Of a stretch of DNA of 64,000 bases, positions 16,090-24,028 are shown piece by piece. A model generated the notes under the pieces. The model did no database searches, was not told where the DNA came from, and saw only the letters and a list, made by a program, of their open reading frames with translations. This DNA comes from Streptomyces noursei ATCC 11455. Its GTDB lineage: Bacteria > Actinomycetota > Actinomycetes > Streptomycetales > Streptomycetaceae. The DNA is taken from positions 992,001 to 1,056,000 of the forward strand of contig NZ_CP011533.1 in the NCBI RefSeq assembly GCF_001704275.1, written 5' to 3'. Position 1 is the stretch's first letter. Each line of letters opens with the position of its first letter. A program made the translations under genes and the position numbers.

Positions 16090-17139
16090 TCAGCCGCGGG
16101 TCACCCGGACCTCCGCGACCTCCATCAGACCGTCGAGTTCGACCCGGCCGACGGTCTGGGCGGGGCGCACCGTGAGGCCGTCCCGGCGTACCAGGTCCAG
16201 GAGGCGTTCGGCGAGCGGGAGCACCATATGGCGGCCCCAGCAGCGCTCGTTGGCGTGGCCGAACGGCAGATATCCGGGGTGGTTGTCCGGGTCCAGATCC
16301 GCCCAGCGCTCGGGACGGAAGGCTTCGGGGTCCTCCCACAACGCCGGGTCGCGGTGGCTCAGCAGGGGCAGCAGGAGGACGTCGTCGGTCGGGCCGATCC
16401 GGTCGTCCACGGCGGTGAGTTCGGGCGAGGCCATCCGCAGGATGTTCCACGACGGGGGCAACAGCCGGAGCGCCTCGGCGAGCAGCTGCCGGTTCGGGAC
16501 GGTGTCGTCGAACGGGGCGCCCAGCCAGACCGCGTTGGTGACCAATGCGGCCACCGTGAAGCAGATGGGTGCCGCCACCCGGCGGTAGAGGTACAGGGCG
16601 TAGCGGCGGTCCGCGTAGTCGGCGGCGCCGAGGGCGAGGGTGGCGAGCTTCGACAGCGGCTCAGCCGGGTCGGGGCGGCGCAGCAGGGCGGCGCCCGACG
16701 CGACGGCGGACCAGGTCAGCTTCGGGGTGAGTTCCAGTCTCCGGTCGACCAGGATCCGCAGGCGGCCCAGTTCCTGTCCGAAGACGAGGTCGCGGAGGTA
16801 GGCGTGCGGCACCCCCGGCCAGGTGCCGGTCAGATCGACCGAGGTCTCCAAGGGGCGCTGCAGGGCCTTCCGCACGTCCGCCCCCAGGGCCTGCATGTAG
16901 GCGGCGGCGTCGGCCCGGCCGACGTGCCGGCCGAGGACGGGCTTGAAGGTCGGTCGCTCCTCGGCGTTGGCCGGTCGGCTGCGCAGCAGGGCGTCCATCA
17001 GGTCGGCGCCCGCGACGCCGATCGTGGTGGGCTCCAGTCGGAACAGCTCCTGACCGGTGTGGCGGCGCAGCAGGGCGTCGATCCTGGGCGCGAAGCGCAC
17101 CCGCCGGCCGCCGCGGGTGACGGTCGGTCGCTGGGACAT
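16090..17139 (-). CDS. Cytochrome P450, RiPP-modifying, atropopeptide-type candidate
   Basis: 349 residues, short for a P450. The cysteine-ligand loop is FGHANERCWG with heme thiolate Cys300, and the ExxR pair is EALR at 222-225, with FRPERW before the Cys loop. The usual acid-alcohol pair of the I helix (AGxxT) is not visible; that region reads FTVAALVTNAVWL. ATG 17139 follows GGAGG by 6 nt. The gene lies 77 bp downstream of a 25-codon precursor gene in the same direction. Known P450s in this setting join aromatic side chains of the precursor (tryptorubin-type atropopeptides, biarylitides). From this context it should form C-C or C-N bonds among the Trp and Tyr residues of the core. The link is inferred from gene layout and peptide sequence. 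Confidence 0.85.
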   Translation of the reverse strand: MSQRPTVTRGGRRVRFAPRIDALLRRHTGQELFRLEPTTIGVAGADLMDALLRSRPANAEERPTFKPVLGRHVGRADAAAYMQALGADVRKALQRPLETSVDLTGTWPGVPHAYLRDLVFGQELGRLRILVDRRLELTPKLTWSAVASGAALLRRPDPAEPLSKLATLALGAADYADRRYALYLYRRVAAPICFTVAALVTNAVWLGAPFDDTVPNRQLLAEALRLLPPSWNILRMASPELTAVDDRIGPTDDVLLLPLLSHRDPALWEDPEAFRPERWADLDPDNHPGYLPFGHANERCWGRHMVLPLAERLLDLVRRDGLTVRPAQTVGRVELDGLMEVAEVRVTRG

Positions 17140-17160
17140 CGGGAACCTCCGGGAACGCGG

Positions 17161-17197
17161 GCCGGTGGCGGACCGTTGCGTGCGGCCCGCCACCGGC
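17161..17197 (-). terminator. Hairpin between RiPP precursor and P450 genes
   Basis: Perfect 11-bp stem (arm GCCGGTGGCGG and its reverse complement) with a 15-base loop, entirely inside the 77-bp spacer. It could act as a partial terminator or mRNA stabiliser that keeps precursor expression above enzyme expression, a common arrangement in RiPP operons. Confidence 0.6.
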
Positions 17198-17216
17198 CGT
17201 TGTGGGCGTGGGCCGA

Positions 17217-17294
17217 TCAGATCCAGCCGTACCAGGCGTACGCCTTGAGGCTCTTTTCGGTGCGCATCCGCTTCACGAGACGAACGAACTTCAT
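17217..17294 (-). CDS. Atropopeptide (tryptorubin-like) RiPP precursor peptide
   Basis: A 25-residue peptide too short for routine gene calling. It begins MKFVRLVKRM, has a basic leader with a KSLKAY segment, and ends in the hexapeptide AWYGWI followed by a TGA stop. Tryptorubin A is made from the core AWYIWY (established knowledge, recalled), so this core keeps Ala-Trp-Tyr-x-Trp but has Gly at position 4 and Ile at position 6. The start is well supported: AAGGAGG lies exactly 5 nt before the ATG. A P450 gene follows. No protease or transporter gene is adjacent, as also reported for the tryptorubin locus. The product should be a small cross-linked aromatic peptide released from the leader by an unlinked peptidase. 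Confidence 0.88.
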   Translation of the reverse strand: MKFVRLVKRMRTEKSLKAYAWYGWI

Positions 17295-17612
17295 CCGTAC
17301 CTCCTTGGCAGGGGCTGACTGTGCCCCGTGGCAGGCCGCCGAAAGGGTCTTCGACCGCCGCAGAAGTGAATGACGGGGCGGTTGGGGTGTCAAGTGGCCC
17401 ATATCACGCGGAAAAACAACCAACCTATGTTTCAGGGGAGTTCGCGGTGCGGAGCACCTAAAAATGCCGTACGGATTGGGCGGTTGGTCCCGATATAGCG
17501 GATGTTCATGCCAACTGCCGTATGGATAGGCGGCGTTGACGAATATGGAGAAGGGTCGAAGATTTTGTTGATTTTACGGAGTCGGGACCGGCCCGGTCCT
17601 ATGCGGAGCGGG
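17295..17612. other. AT-richer intergenic region upstream of the RiPP operon
   Basis: No protein gene is supported. The right part (about 17400-17590) is clearly poorer in GC than its surroundings and separates the end of the WYL regulator gene from the RiPP promoter. The composition suggests a regulatory region or acquired DNA. Confidence 0.5.
17365..17393 (-). promoter_or_regulatory. Candidate promoter of the RiPP operon
   Basis: On the minus strand, TTGACA (17393-17388) and TTCACT (17370-17365) are 17 bases apart. The -35 box is perfect and the -10 box is weak. Transcription would begin about 65 nt before the precursor ATG. Confidence 0.5.
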
Positions 17613-18596
17613 TCACTCCGACGGGTCGTCCGCCGTCGCGTAGCGGCCGGCCAGGACGGCCACCGTCTCCGCCATAGCGCGGCGCAGCGCGGGTGGGCCG
17701 AGGACCTCCGCCTCCGCGCCCAGCCGGAGCAGGTCGCCGACGGCCACGGCCGGCCCCTCGACCGGCATCGTCACCTCCGTCCAGCCGGCCGCGTCCGGCT
17801 CCGCGGCGCCCTCCAACGCCCGCCGGCCCACCGCGCCGTAGAGCATCGGCAGCAGGCGCCGGGCCTGCGGGGAGATGCGCAGGTGCACCGTGTCCTGGTG
17901 CAGTGCGGCCGCCAGGCGGCGGGAGGAGTCGGCCCAGTACGCCGCCAGGTCGAAGCCGGCCGGCCGTACGAACGCCTCGTCCGTGAGCTCCACGGCCTGG
18001 AACCGTGCGATCCGGTACGTCCGCACCGCCTCGTCGGCGAGCGCCACCACGTACCAGATGCCGCCCTTGAGGACGATGCCGAGCGGGCGCAGCTCGCGGT
18101 GGACCTCGCCGCGCCAGCGCCGGTAGTGGGTGCGGACCACCCGCTGCTCCCACACCGCCCGGGCGACCGGCGCGAGATGGGCGACCGGATCGGCGTCCCG
18201 GAACCACGCGGGTGCGTCGAGGTGGAAGCGGTCCTGGATCCGCCGGGTCCGCTCGGCGAGTTCGTCCGGGAGCGCCGCCTGCACCTTCAGTTGGGCGGTC
18301 GCCAGCACCGCCCCCAGCCCCAGGTCGCGGGCCGGTCCGGGTGCTCCGGCGAGGAAGAGCGCGTCGGCCTCGGCACCGGTGAGCCCGGTCAGTCGGGTGC
18401 GGTACCCGTCCATCAGGCGGTAGCCGCCGTCCGGCCCGCGCTCGGTGCGGACCGGGACGCCGGACGCGCCGAGCGCCTCGATGTCGCGGTAGATCGTGCG
18501 GACCGACACCTCCAGTTCCGCGGCGAGTTCGGCGGCGGTCATCCGTCCGCGGTTCTGGAGCAGCAGGAGCAGGGCGAGAAGCCGGTCGGCGCGCAT
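17613..18596 (-). CDS. WYL-domain helix-turn-helix transcriptional regulator
   Basis: 327 residues. An N-terminal HTH_11 winged helix (RLLALLLLLQNRGRMTAAELAAELEVSVRTIYRDIEALGASGVPV) is followed by the PafC-like YRTRLTGLTGAEADALFLAG linker and a WYL domain (about 140-225) with VVRTHYRRWRGEVHRELRPLGIVLKGGIWYVVALAD. It ends with a WCX domain. ATG 18596 is the family start. It is divergent from a DUF3224 gene and a perfect inverted repeat of the type bound by WYL regulators lies between them. It probably controls itself and the DUF3224 gene in response to an unknown ligand. Confidence 0.93.
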   Translation of the reverse strand: MRADRLLALLLLLQNRGRMTAAELAAELEVSVRTIYRDIEALGASGVPVRTERGPDGGYRLMDGYRTRLTGLTGAEADALFLAGAPGPARDLGLGAVLATAQLKVQAALPDELAERTRRIQDRFHLDAPAWFRDADPVAHLAPVARAVWEQRVVRTHYRRWRGEVHRELRPLGIVLKGGIWYVVALADEAVRTYRIARFQAVELTDEAFVRPAGFDLAAYWADSSRRLAAALHQDTVHLRISPQARRLLPMLYGAVGRRALEGAAEPDAAGWTEVTMPVEGPAVAVGDLLRLGAEAEVLGPPALRRAMAETVAVLAGRYATADDPSE

Positions 18597-18611
18597 GCTC
18601 CGATTGTCTCG

Positions 18612-18638
18612 CGTACCTGACAGAAGGTGTCAGGTACG
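18612..18638. promoter_or_regulatory. WYL-regulator operator, 11-bp inverted repeat
   Basis: Arm CGTACCTGACA, five-base spacer GAAGG, and the exact reverse-complement arm TGTCAGGTACG. It lies 16 bp upstream of the WYL start and 61 bp upstream of the DUF3224 start. The CTGACA-N5-TGTCAG core is the typical motif next to this regulator subgroup. Confidence 0.75.
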
Positions 18639-18698
18639 ACGGTCAGGATGGTCGCACACCGCCCGGCACCGGCCGTGCGGGAGACCGAGAGGACCGCC

Positions 18699-19106
18699 AT
18701 GCCCGCACAGACCACCGGTCGCATCAGCTACGCCAACTGGGCCGAGCAGCCGATCGGTTCGGACGCGACGAGCCCGCGGCTCGCGCGCGCCCGTGTCACC
18801 AACAACTTCTCCGGCGGCATCGAGGCCGATCGCACGGCCTGCGAGTACACCATCGTCTACACCTCGGACAAGACCGGGACGTTCACCGGCCTGGAGCTGC
18901 TCACCGGGCGGCTGGACGGGTGGGAGGGCAGTTTCGTGCTGGAGGAGCGCGGCGCGTTCGACGCCGACGGCACGGTGCGTTGCACCTTCGAGGTCGTCCC
19001 CGGATCGGCCACCGGGGAACTGGTCGGCCTGAGCGGGTCGGGCAGTTTCCGGTGCGAGGCCGGCGATCCGTCCTTCCCGTACACCTTCGGCTACCGGATC
19101 GGCTGA
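18699..19106 (+). CDS. DUF3224 domain protein
   Basis: 135 residues, one DUF3224 beta-barrel domain. Features are ISYANWAEQPIGSDATSPRLARARVTNNFSGGIEAD at the N terminus and GSFVLEERGAFDADGTVRCTFEVVPGSATGELVGLSGSGSF in the middle. Members are small soluble proteins, often next to WYL regulators, with no assigned reaction. ATG 18699 was chosen over the upstream in-frame start at 18627 because AGAGGA precedes it and because the family starts here; the earlier start would overlap the operator region. Confidence 0.88.
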   Translation: MPAQTTGRISYANWAEQPIGSDATSPRLARARVTNNFSGGIEADRTACEYTIVYTSDKTGTFTGLELLTGRLDGWEGSFVLEERGAFDADGTVRCTFEVVPGSATGELVGLSGSGSFRCEAGDPSFPYTFGYRIG

Positions 19107-19160
19107 GCGTCGCCCGTCGTCAGTGGTGGCAGAGGAGTTCGGCGACGCGGCCGAAGCCGA

Positions 19161-19189
19161 CCGTGCCATGGCCTCGTCCCATGGCACGG
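19161..19189. terminator. Bidirectional terminator hairpin
   Basis: Perfect 11-bp stem (arm CCGTGCCATGG) with a seven-base loop CCTCGTC, between the convergent DUF3224 and beta-helix genes. Confidence 0.75.
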
Positions 19190-19222
19190 CGGGCCGGGTG
19201 GTGGTACGGGACGGGACGGAGG

Positions 19223-21025
19223 TCAGGGGTACGCCACCACGGTCGAGGGAACCGTCGAACTGCCCGAGGTCGGCGCACCGGTGTCGTTGATGACGCGTTC
19301 GAACTGGCCCTTGCCGCCGAGCGAGACGACCAGCAGGTCGTGGAACTTCACCCCCGGGACGTTCGGGGCGGCGAATCCGTGGTGCTGGACGATGCTGGGA
19401 TCGACGTTGTAGTAGCAGTAGCTGCCGAGCCCCCACGCCTCGTGGGAGGTGACCGAGTCGGCGACCTTGTAGGCGGCATAGCCCCTGACGTCCCCGTCCT
19501 GGACGGCGGCCTGGTCGGGGGCGTCGTACGCCTTCTCGTTCTGGAGGAAGACGGTGCGGCCCCGCTGCCCGTACCACTGCACGTCGTACTTGTTGAAGTG
19601 CTCCACGAACAGGCCGGTGGCCAGGACGTCGTCGCCGTTGACGCGGATGCCGTAGTCGGCACGGTTGGTGTCCCAGCCGACGCCGTCGCCGTGGTCCGCG
19701 CGCCAGACCCAGGTGTGGTCGATGATGGTGTGCCGGCTGTTGACGACGATGCTGGTGGTGGCCTTGCCCGGGCCCGCACCGCCGATGCGGAGGAACACGT
19801 CCTGGACGGTGGTCGGGTTGCCGGAGTGGTCCGCGGTGGCGCCGGCCGGGCCGATTTCGAGGAGCGTGGCGGAGTTCACCGGGCCGGCGTCGATGAGGAA
19901 GCCGGCCAGTCGGATGCCGTCGACGTCGGCGGTCCGCACGGCGGTGACACCGTTGTCAGGGATGAGTGTGGCGTAGCCGAGGCCCAGTACGACGGTGTTG
20001 GGCGCGGTCACCTCGATCGGCTGGTCGAGGTGGTAGACGCCCGGGGTGAGCAACAGGTGGAGTCCCTGCGCGAGCGCCTGGTTGAGGGTGCCTGCGGAGA
20101 CGCCGGGCTTGGCGACGTAGAACTGCGACAGGGGCAGCGAGGTACCGCGCGGGGTGCCGTTGCCCCAGGTGACGCCGCGGGCGTCGGTGCGCAGCTCCGG
20201 CAGGAAGACCCGGTAGTCGGCGCCGTCGAGGTGGAGGAAGGGCTTCTCGCGGGAGAAGGGGGTGGTGTCGAGCACGGTGTAGGGCGGGTTGGGGAACGTC
20301 TGCCCCGGGGCGCCCTGCACGCCCGAGAACACCATGTTCCACACGCCGTTGGACCAACCGCCGACCGCGCTGTCGCGGGCGTACCACTGCTGTTGGGAAC
20401 GCGGCTCCACGGTCCCGTCGATGCGACTGTCGGCGAGGTAGCCGCCGCTGGCCCAACCATCCCCGGCGGGCGCCAGGTTGAGGCCGCCGCGGACGTGCAT
20501 CCGGCGGAACGGCGCGGCCTGGGCGACGGCCCAGCGGTTGGTGCCGCTGACCGGGACGAGGGCGAGGTTCTCGGCGGAGCGCCAGAAGTTCTGGGTGGCG
20601 TTGCCGTTGAACCAGCCGGCGTCGACGGTGACGTCGCCGTTGATGGTGGTGTCGTCGGGTGACAGTCCCAGGCCGGCTATGGAGGTGTAGAAGCCGAGTT
20701 GGGCGTTGAGGCCGTGGTAGGTGCCGGGCTTGAACAGCAGGGCGTAGCGCCCGGTGTCGAACTGGGCCTTCTCCTGCTGCTTGAACACCTCGTCCAGCTT
20801 CGCCTGGATGCCGGGGGTGGCCGGGTCGAAGACGAGGACGTTGGGGCCGAGGTCGCCGCCGCCGGGCAGGGCACCCGGGGTTCTGTGCGGCGGCGCGGCG
20901 TGGGCGGTCCGGGCGGGGCCGAGCAGCGCGGGGGCCGAGGCCACCGCGGCGGCGGCACCGAGGACGGTGCGGCGGCCGACGGTGGGACGTTCGGGCGTGG
21001 GGGATTCCTTGGAGGCAGGGGTCAT
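19223..21025 (-). CDS. Tat-exported right-handed beta-helix protein
   Basis: About 600 residues. The N terminus carries a twin-arginine signal, TVGRRTVLGAAAAVASAPALLGPARTAHA, with likely cleavage after AHA. The mature part resembles pectate-lyase/GH55-type parallel beta helices: FKPGTYHGLNAQLGFYTSIAGLGLSPDDTTINGD, later TPGVYHLDQPIEVTAPNTVVLGLGYATLIPDNG and WVWRADHGDGVGWD. Streptomyces homologues are often labelled 'adenylyl cyclase' or 'coagulation factor 5/8', labels not supported by the sequence. It is probably a secreted glycan-acting enzyme of unknown substrate. ATG 21025 has AGGAG 8 nt upstream and makes the Tat signal start correctly. Confidence 0.83.
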   Translation of the reverse strand: MTPASKESPTPERPTVGRRTVLGAAAAVASAPALLGPARTAHAAPPHRTPGALPGGGDLGPNVLVFDPATPGIQAKLDEVFKQQEKAQFDTGRYALLFKPGTYHGLNAQLGFYTSIAGLGLSPDDTTINGDVTVDAGWFNGNATQNFWRSAENLALVPVSGTNRWAVAQAAPFRRMHVRGGLNLAPAGDGWASGGYLADSRIDGTVEPRSQQQWYARDSAVGGWSNGVWNMVFSGVQGAPGQTFPNPPYTVLDTTPFSREKPFLHLDGADYRVFLPELRTDARGVTWGNGTPRGTSLPLSQFYVAKPGVSAGTLNQALAQGLHLLLTPGVYHLDQPIEVTAPNTVVLGLGYATLIPDNGVTAVRTADVDGIRLAGFLIDAGPVNSATLLEIGPAGATADHSGNPTTVQDVFLRIGGAGPGKATTSIVVNSRHTIIDHTWVWRADHGDGVGWDTNRADYGIRVNGDDVLATGLFVEHFNKYDVQWYGQRGRTVFLQNEKAYDAPDQAAVQDGDVRGYAAYKVADSVTSHEAWGLGSYCYYNVDPSIVQHHGFAAPNVPGVKFHDLLVVSLGGKGQFERVINDTGAPTSGSSTVPSTVVAYP

Positions 21026-21321
21026 GGGTGACTCTCCTGATTCAGGAAGTGAAGATGTGGGGGGTGGGAAGCGTACTCCCGCCGTCGCATGCTTCAGCTT
21101 CGTGAAGGGTGCGTCAAGAGCCACGACCCGAGTTTCGCGCGGCGACACCGACCAACCGTCAACAAATGTGCTGATAGCGGCAGTTGATGCCGCTACGCGC
21201 TCCCGTGCGGTACGAGGGACTCGCCCTCGCCGCGTTCAAGAAGTGTCCACTCTCCGGTGTCCGGCCTCCGGCGCCCGGTCTCCGCTGTCCGACCATCGGA
21301 CTCCAGGCTCCGGACTCCGAT

Positions 21322-21873
21322 TCACTCCACCGTCTGGTCCCCGTCGGGGAGGTCCTGCACGGTGACCTTGCCGCGCAACTGGCCGAGGCCGTCCGCCACC
21401 GCCCGGGCCAGGCCGTCGGGGTCGGGCGCGGTGGGCACCGGGACCTGTGCGCCCTCCGGGTAGCTCTCGATCGCCCGGGTGAAGTAGCTGGGATGCCAGG
21501 CACCGACCGCGCCCCGCACTTCCACGGCGCGCACCGCCCGCGTCCCGATCCGCTGCTGGACCGCGGCGAGGATCCGGTCGGACCGGTATTCCCCGGGCAC
21601 CTGGAACAGGCTGGCGTGTGCCCCGACCTTCCCGCCGTCCGCCAGTCGGACGGTGACCGTCAGACAGCTGGTGACCGCGGGGTAGACGATCGGGCGGCCG
21701 GGCCCGACCTCGCCGACCTGCCCCTCGGTGATCCTGATCGCGGCGGTGGGGGCCGCGGCGGGGGCGCTCGCCACCGCCGGGGCCGCCTGGGCCGTGGCCA
21801 CGCCGGCCACGCCCGCCTGGAGTGCCAGCGCCACCGCGAGCGCCGGTATCGCGCGGTTCCGTGTTGCTGCCAT
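21322..21873 (-). CDS. Secreted protein of unknown function
   Basis: 183 residues. A clear Sec signal peptide (ALAVALALQAGVAGVATAQAAP) is followed by a mature region with SCLTVTVRLADGGKVGAHASLF and RAVEVRGAVGAWHPSYFTRAIESYP. I do not recognise the family. ATG 21873 starts 15 bp after the stop of the Sua5/YciO gene in the same direction, so the two are likely co-transcribed, although no functional link is apparent. The upstream GGCGGAACG is a weak ribosome binding site. Confidence 0.72.
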   Translation of the reverse strand: MAATRNRAIPALAVALALQAGVAGVATAQAAPAVASAPAAAPTAAIRITEGQVGEVGPGRPIVYPAVTSCLTVTVRLADGGKVGAHASLFQVPGEYRSDRILAAVQQRIGTRAVRAVEVRGAVGAWHPSYFTRAIESYPEGAQVPVPTAPDPDGLARAVADGLGQLRGKVTVQDLPDGDQTVE

Positions 21874-21887
21874 CGTTCCGCCGCCGC

Positions 21888-22508
21888 TCACTCGAACCGC
21901 GACGTGTCCCCGGCGCCCCGGCGCACGATCTCCACGACACCGCCCGAGAAGTCGACGACGGTGGTGGGTTCGGTGCCGCAGTCGCCGGAGTCGACCACCG
22001 CGTCCACCACGTGGTCGAGGCGCTCCTTGATCTCCCAGCCCTGGGTCAGCGGCTCGTCCTCGTCGGGCAGCAGCAGAGTGCTGGAGAGCAGCGGTTCGCC
22101 CAGCTCCTCCAGGAGTGCCTGGGTGACGGTGTGGTCGGGGATCCGGACGCCGACGGTCTTCTTCTTCGGGTGCAGGAGCTGGCGCGGGACCTCCTTCGTC
22201 GCCGGGAGGATGAAGGTGTAGCGGCCGGGGGTCGCCGCCTTGATCGCGCGGAACACGTCGTTGTCGATCTGTACGAACTGGCCCAGCTGCGAGAAGTTCT
22301 GGCACACCAGGGTGAAGTGGTGGCGGTCGTCGAGGGCGCGGATCGAGCGGATGCGGTCGATGCCGTCGCGGCTGCCCAGTCGGCACCCCAGGGCGAAGCA
22401 GGAGTCGGTCGGGTAGGCGATGAGCCCGCCGGAGCGGACGGCGTCGGCGATCGTGGTGATGGTGCGGCGCTGGGGGTTGTCCGGGTGGACGTCGAAGTAC
22501 TTGGCCAT
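21888..22508 (-). CDS. YciO/Sua5/YrdC-family protein
   Basis: 206 residues, the YrdC fold used by L-threonylcarbamoyladenylate synthases that make t6A in tRNA. The signature KYFDVHPDNPQRRTITTIADAVRSGGLIAYPTDSCFALGCRL is the YciO-type N terminus, followed by HHFTLVCQNFSQLGQFVQIDN and PGRYTFILPATKEVPRQL. It is the shorter YciO class, whose role in t6A synthesis is uncertain, so exact activity is not claimed. ATG 22508 fits the family start; the frame is open farther upstream. It is followed by a small secreted-protein gene. Confidence 0.9.
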   Translation of the reverse strand: MAKYFDVHPDNPQRRTITTIADAVRSGGLIAYPTDSCFALGCRLGSRDGIDRIRSIRALDDRHHFTLVCQNFSQLGQFVQIDNDVFRAIKAATPGRYTFILPATKEVPRQLLHPKKKTVGVRIPDHTVTQALLEELGEPLLSSTLLLPDEDEPLTQGWEIKERLDHVVDAVVDSGDCGTEPTTVVDFSGGVVEIVRRGAGDTSRFE

Positions 22509-22578
22509 TTTCGCGAGTCTAGGTGATCGTGCGGCCGGTCGGCGTTCGCCGCCTCGACGGCCCGCCCACCGCGCCGAC

Positions 22579-22646
22579 TTGGTCCGGTCCAAAGTGTTGA
22601 CGTGCCCAGGACGAGGGTTCACGCTGTGGTCGATTGGTCTGGACCA
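22579..22646 (+). promoter_or_regulatory. Two DasR-like operator sites upstream of the chitinase gene
   Basis: TTGGTCCGGTCCAAA (22579-22593) and TGGTCTGGACCA (22635-22646) resemble the DasR responsive element core TGGTCTAGACCA. The second differs by one base. A -35-like TTGACG lies at 22597-22602 between them; no good -10 box is visible. This arrangement is typical of chitin/GlcNAc-controlled genes of Streptomyces. Confidence 0.6.
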
Positions 22647-22672
22647 CCCCCTCGTCGGCTCGTGGAGGTCAA

Positions 22673-23920
22673 GTGCCACCTCGTCACGTCAGAACCCTCG
22701 CCGCCGCCGTCTCGGCGGCCTGTATCGCGCTCGGCCTCGCCGGCACGGCGCTCGCCACCGGCCAGCGCGCCGCCCCGCGGCCCGCCGCAGCGACACCGGC
22801 GCCGACGGCGCTGGGCGGCAATTGGTACGCGGCGGCGCCCTACCTCATGCCGCTCGACAACGACCCGCCGGACGCCGGCGCGGTGATGGACGCCACCGGC
22901 CTCAAGGCGTTCCAGCTCGCCTTCGTCCTCGCGCCCAACGGCGGCGGCTGCTCGCCGACCTGGGACGGTCTCCACCCGGTGGCGTCGGACACCGCGGTGG
23001 CCGGGGTGATTTCCGCGATCCGCGCCAAGGACGGCGACGTCTCCGCTTCCATCGGCGGCTACAACGGCACCAAGCTGGGGCAGGCGTGCGGCACGCCCGA
23101 GGCGACCGCCGCCGCCTACCAGCAGGTCATCGACAAGTACGGCCTGAAGGCACTCGACTTCGACCTGGAGGAACCGGAGTACGAGAACGCAGCGGCCGTC
23201 CACAACGAGATCGGCGCCGCCAAGATCCTCCAGCAGAAGAACCCGGGCCTCTACCTCTCCGTCACCACCGCCGGGACGGCCGACGGCACCGGCTGGTTCG
23301 GCAAGCAGATGCTGAACGAGGCCAAGTCCCAGTCCTTCGTGCCGGACAACTTCTCCATCATGCCGTTCGACGGCGGCTTCAACGGCGCCGCCGCCCAGAC
23401 CTCCGCGCTGACCAACTTCAACGCCGTCCTGCGCTCCACCTTCGGCTGGGACGAGGCCACCGCCTACGCCCACGAGGGCATCTCCCAGATGAACGGCCGC
23501 AGCGACACCGGGGAGTTCTTCACCCAGGCGGACTTCCAGACCGTGTTGGACTACGCCACCTCCCACCACATGGCGCGCTTCACCAACTGGTCCGTCAACC
23601 GCGACCGGCAGTGCACCCCGCCGGACAACAACGGCCGGACCTCCGGCACCTGCAGCAGCGTTCCGCAGGGTGCCTGGGACTTCACCAAGTACTCCGTGAA
23701 GTTCGCCGGCGCCACACCACCCACCACACCACCGACCACGCCGCCCACCACGCCCCCGGGCGGCAGCTGCGCCGCCAGCCCCTACACCGCGGGCACCGTC
23801 TACGTCGGCGGCGACACCGTCTCCTACAACGGCCACACCTGGAAGGCCCGGTGGTGGACCCAGGGCGAGACGCCGTCCACCGGCGGCTCGGGGGTCTGGC
23901 AGGACCTGGGCACCTGCTGA
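22673..23920 (+). CDS. Secreted GH18 chitinase with C-terminal CBM5/12
   Basis: 415 residues. A Sec signal (RTLAAAVSAACIALGLAGTALATG) is followed by a GH18 barrel of the type containing ASIGGYNG and LKALDFDLEEPEYEN (the DxxDxE active-site strand, with acidic end LDFDLEEPE). A PTTPPTTPPTTPPG linker leads to a CBM5/12 chitin-binding domain at the C terminus (SPYTAGTVYVGGDTVSYNGHTWKARWW). The catalytic Glu position is shifted compared with a strict DGxDxDxE motif, so activity is probable rather than proved. GTG 22673 follows GGAGG by 4 nt. DasR-like sites lie upstream and a strong terminator follows. Confidence 0.88.
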   Translation: MPPRHVRTLAAAVSAACIALGLAGTALATGQRAAPRPAAATPAPTALGGNWYAAAPYLMPLDNDPPDAGAVMDATGLKAFQLAFVLAPNGGGCSPTWDGLHPVASDTAVAGVISAIRAKDGDVSASIGGYNGTKLGQACGTPEATAAAYQQVIDKYGLKALDFDLEEPEYENAAAVHNEIGAAKILQQKNPGLYLSVTTAGTADGTGWFGKQMLNEAKSQSFVPDNFSIMPFDGGFNGAAAQTSALTNFNAVLRSTFGWDEATAYAHEGISQMNGRSDTGEFFTQADFQTVLDYATSHHMARFTNWSVNRDRQCTPPDNNGRTSGTCSSVPQGAWDFTKYSVKFAGATPPTTPPTTPPTTPPGGSCAASPYTAGTVYVGGDTVSYNGHTWKARWWTQGETPSTGGSGVWQDLGTC

Positions 23921-23926
23921 CCCCGT

Positions 23927-23958
23927 GGGGAGGAGCGCTCCGGCGGGCGCTCCTCCCC
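23927..23958 (+). terminator. Strong terminator after the chitinase gene
   Basis: Perfect 12-bp stem (arm GGGGAGGAGCGC and reverse complement) with eight-base loop TCCGGCGG, 6 bp after the stop codon. Confidence 0.85.
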
Positions 23959-24028
23959 TCCCCGCCCGGCACGTCCGATGCGTCGAAGATCACGCATCCC
24001 GGCAGCCGGCCGGGGCAGACTCGGCGGT

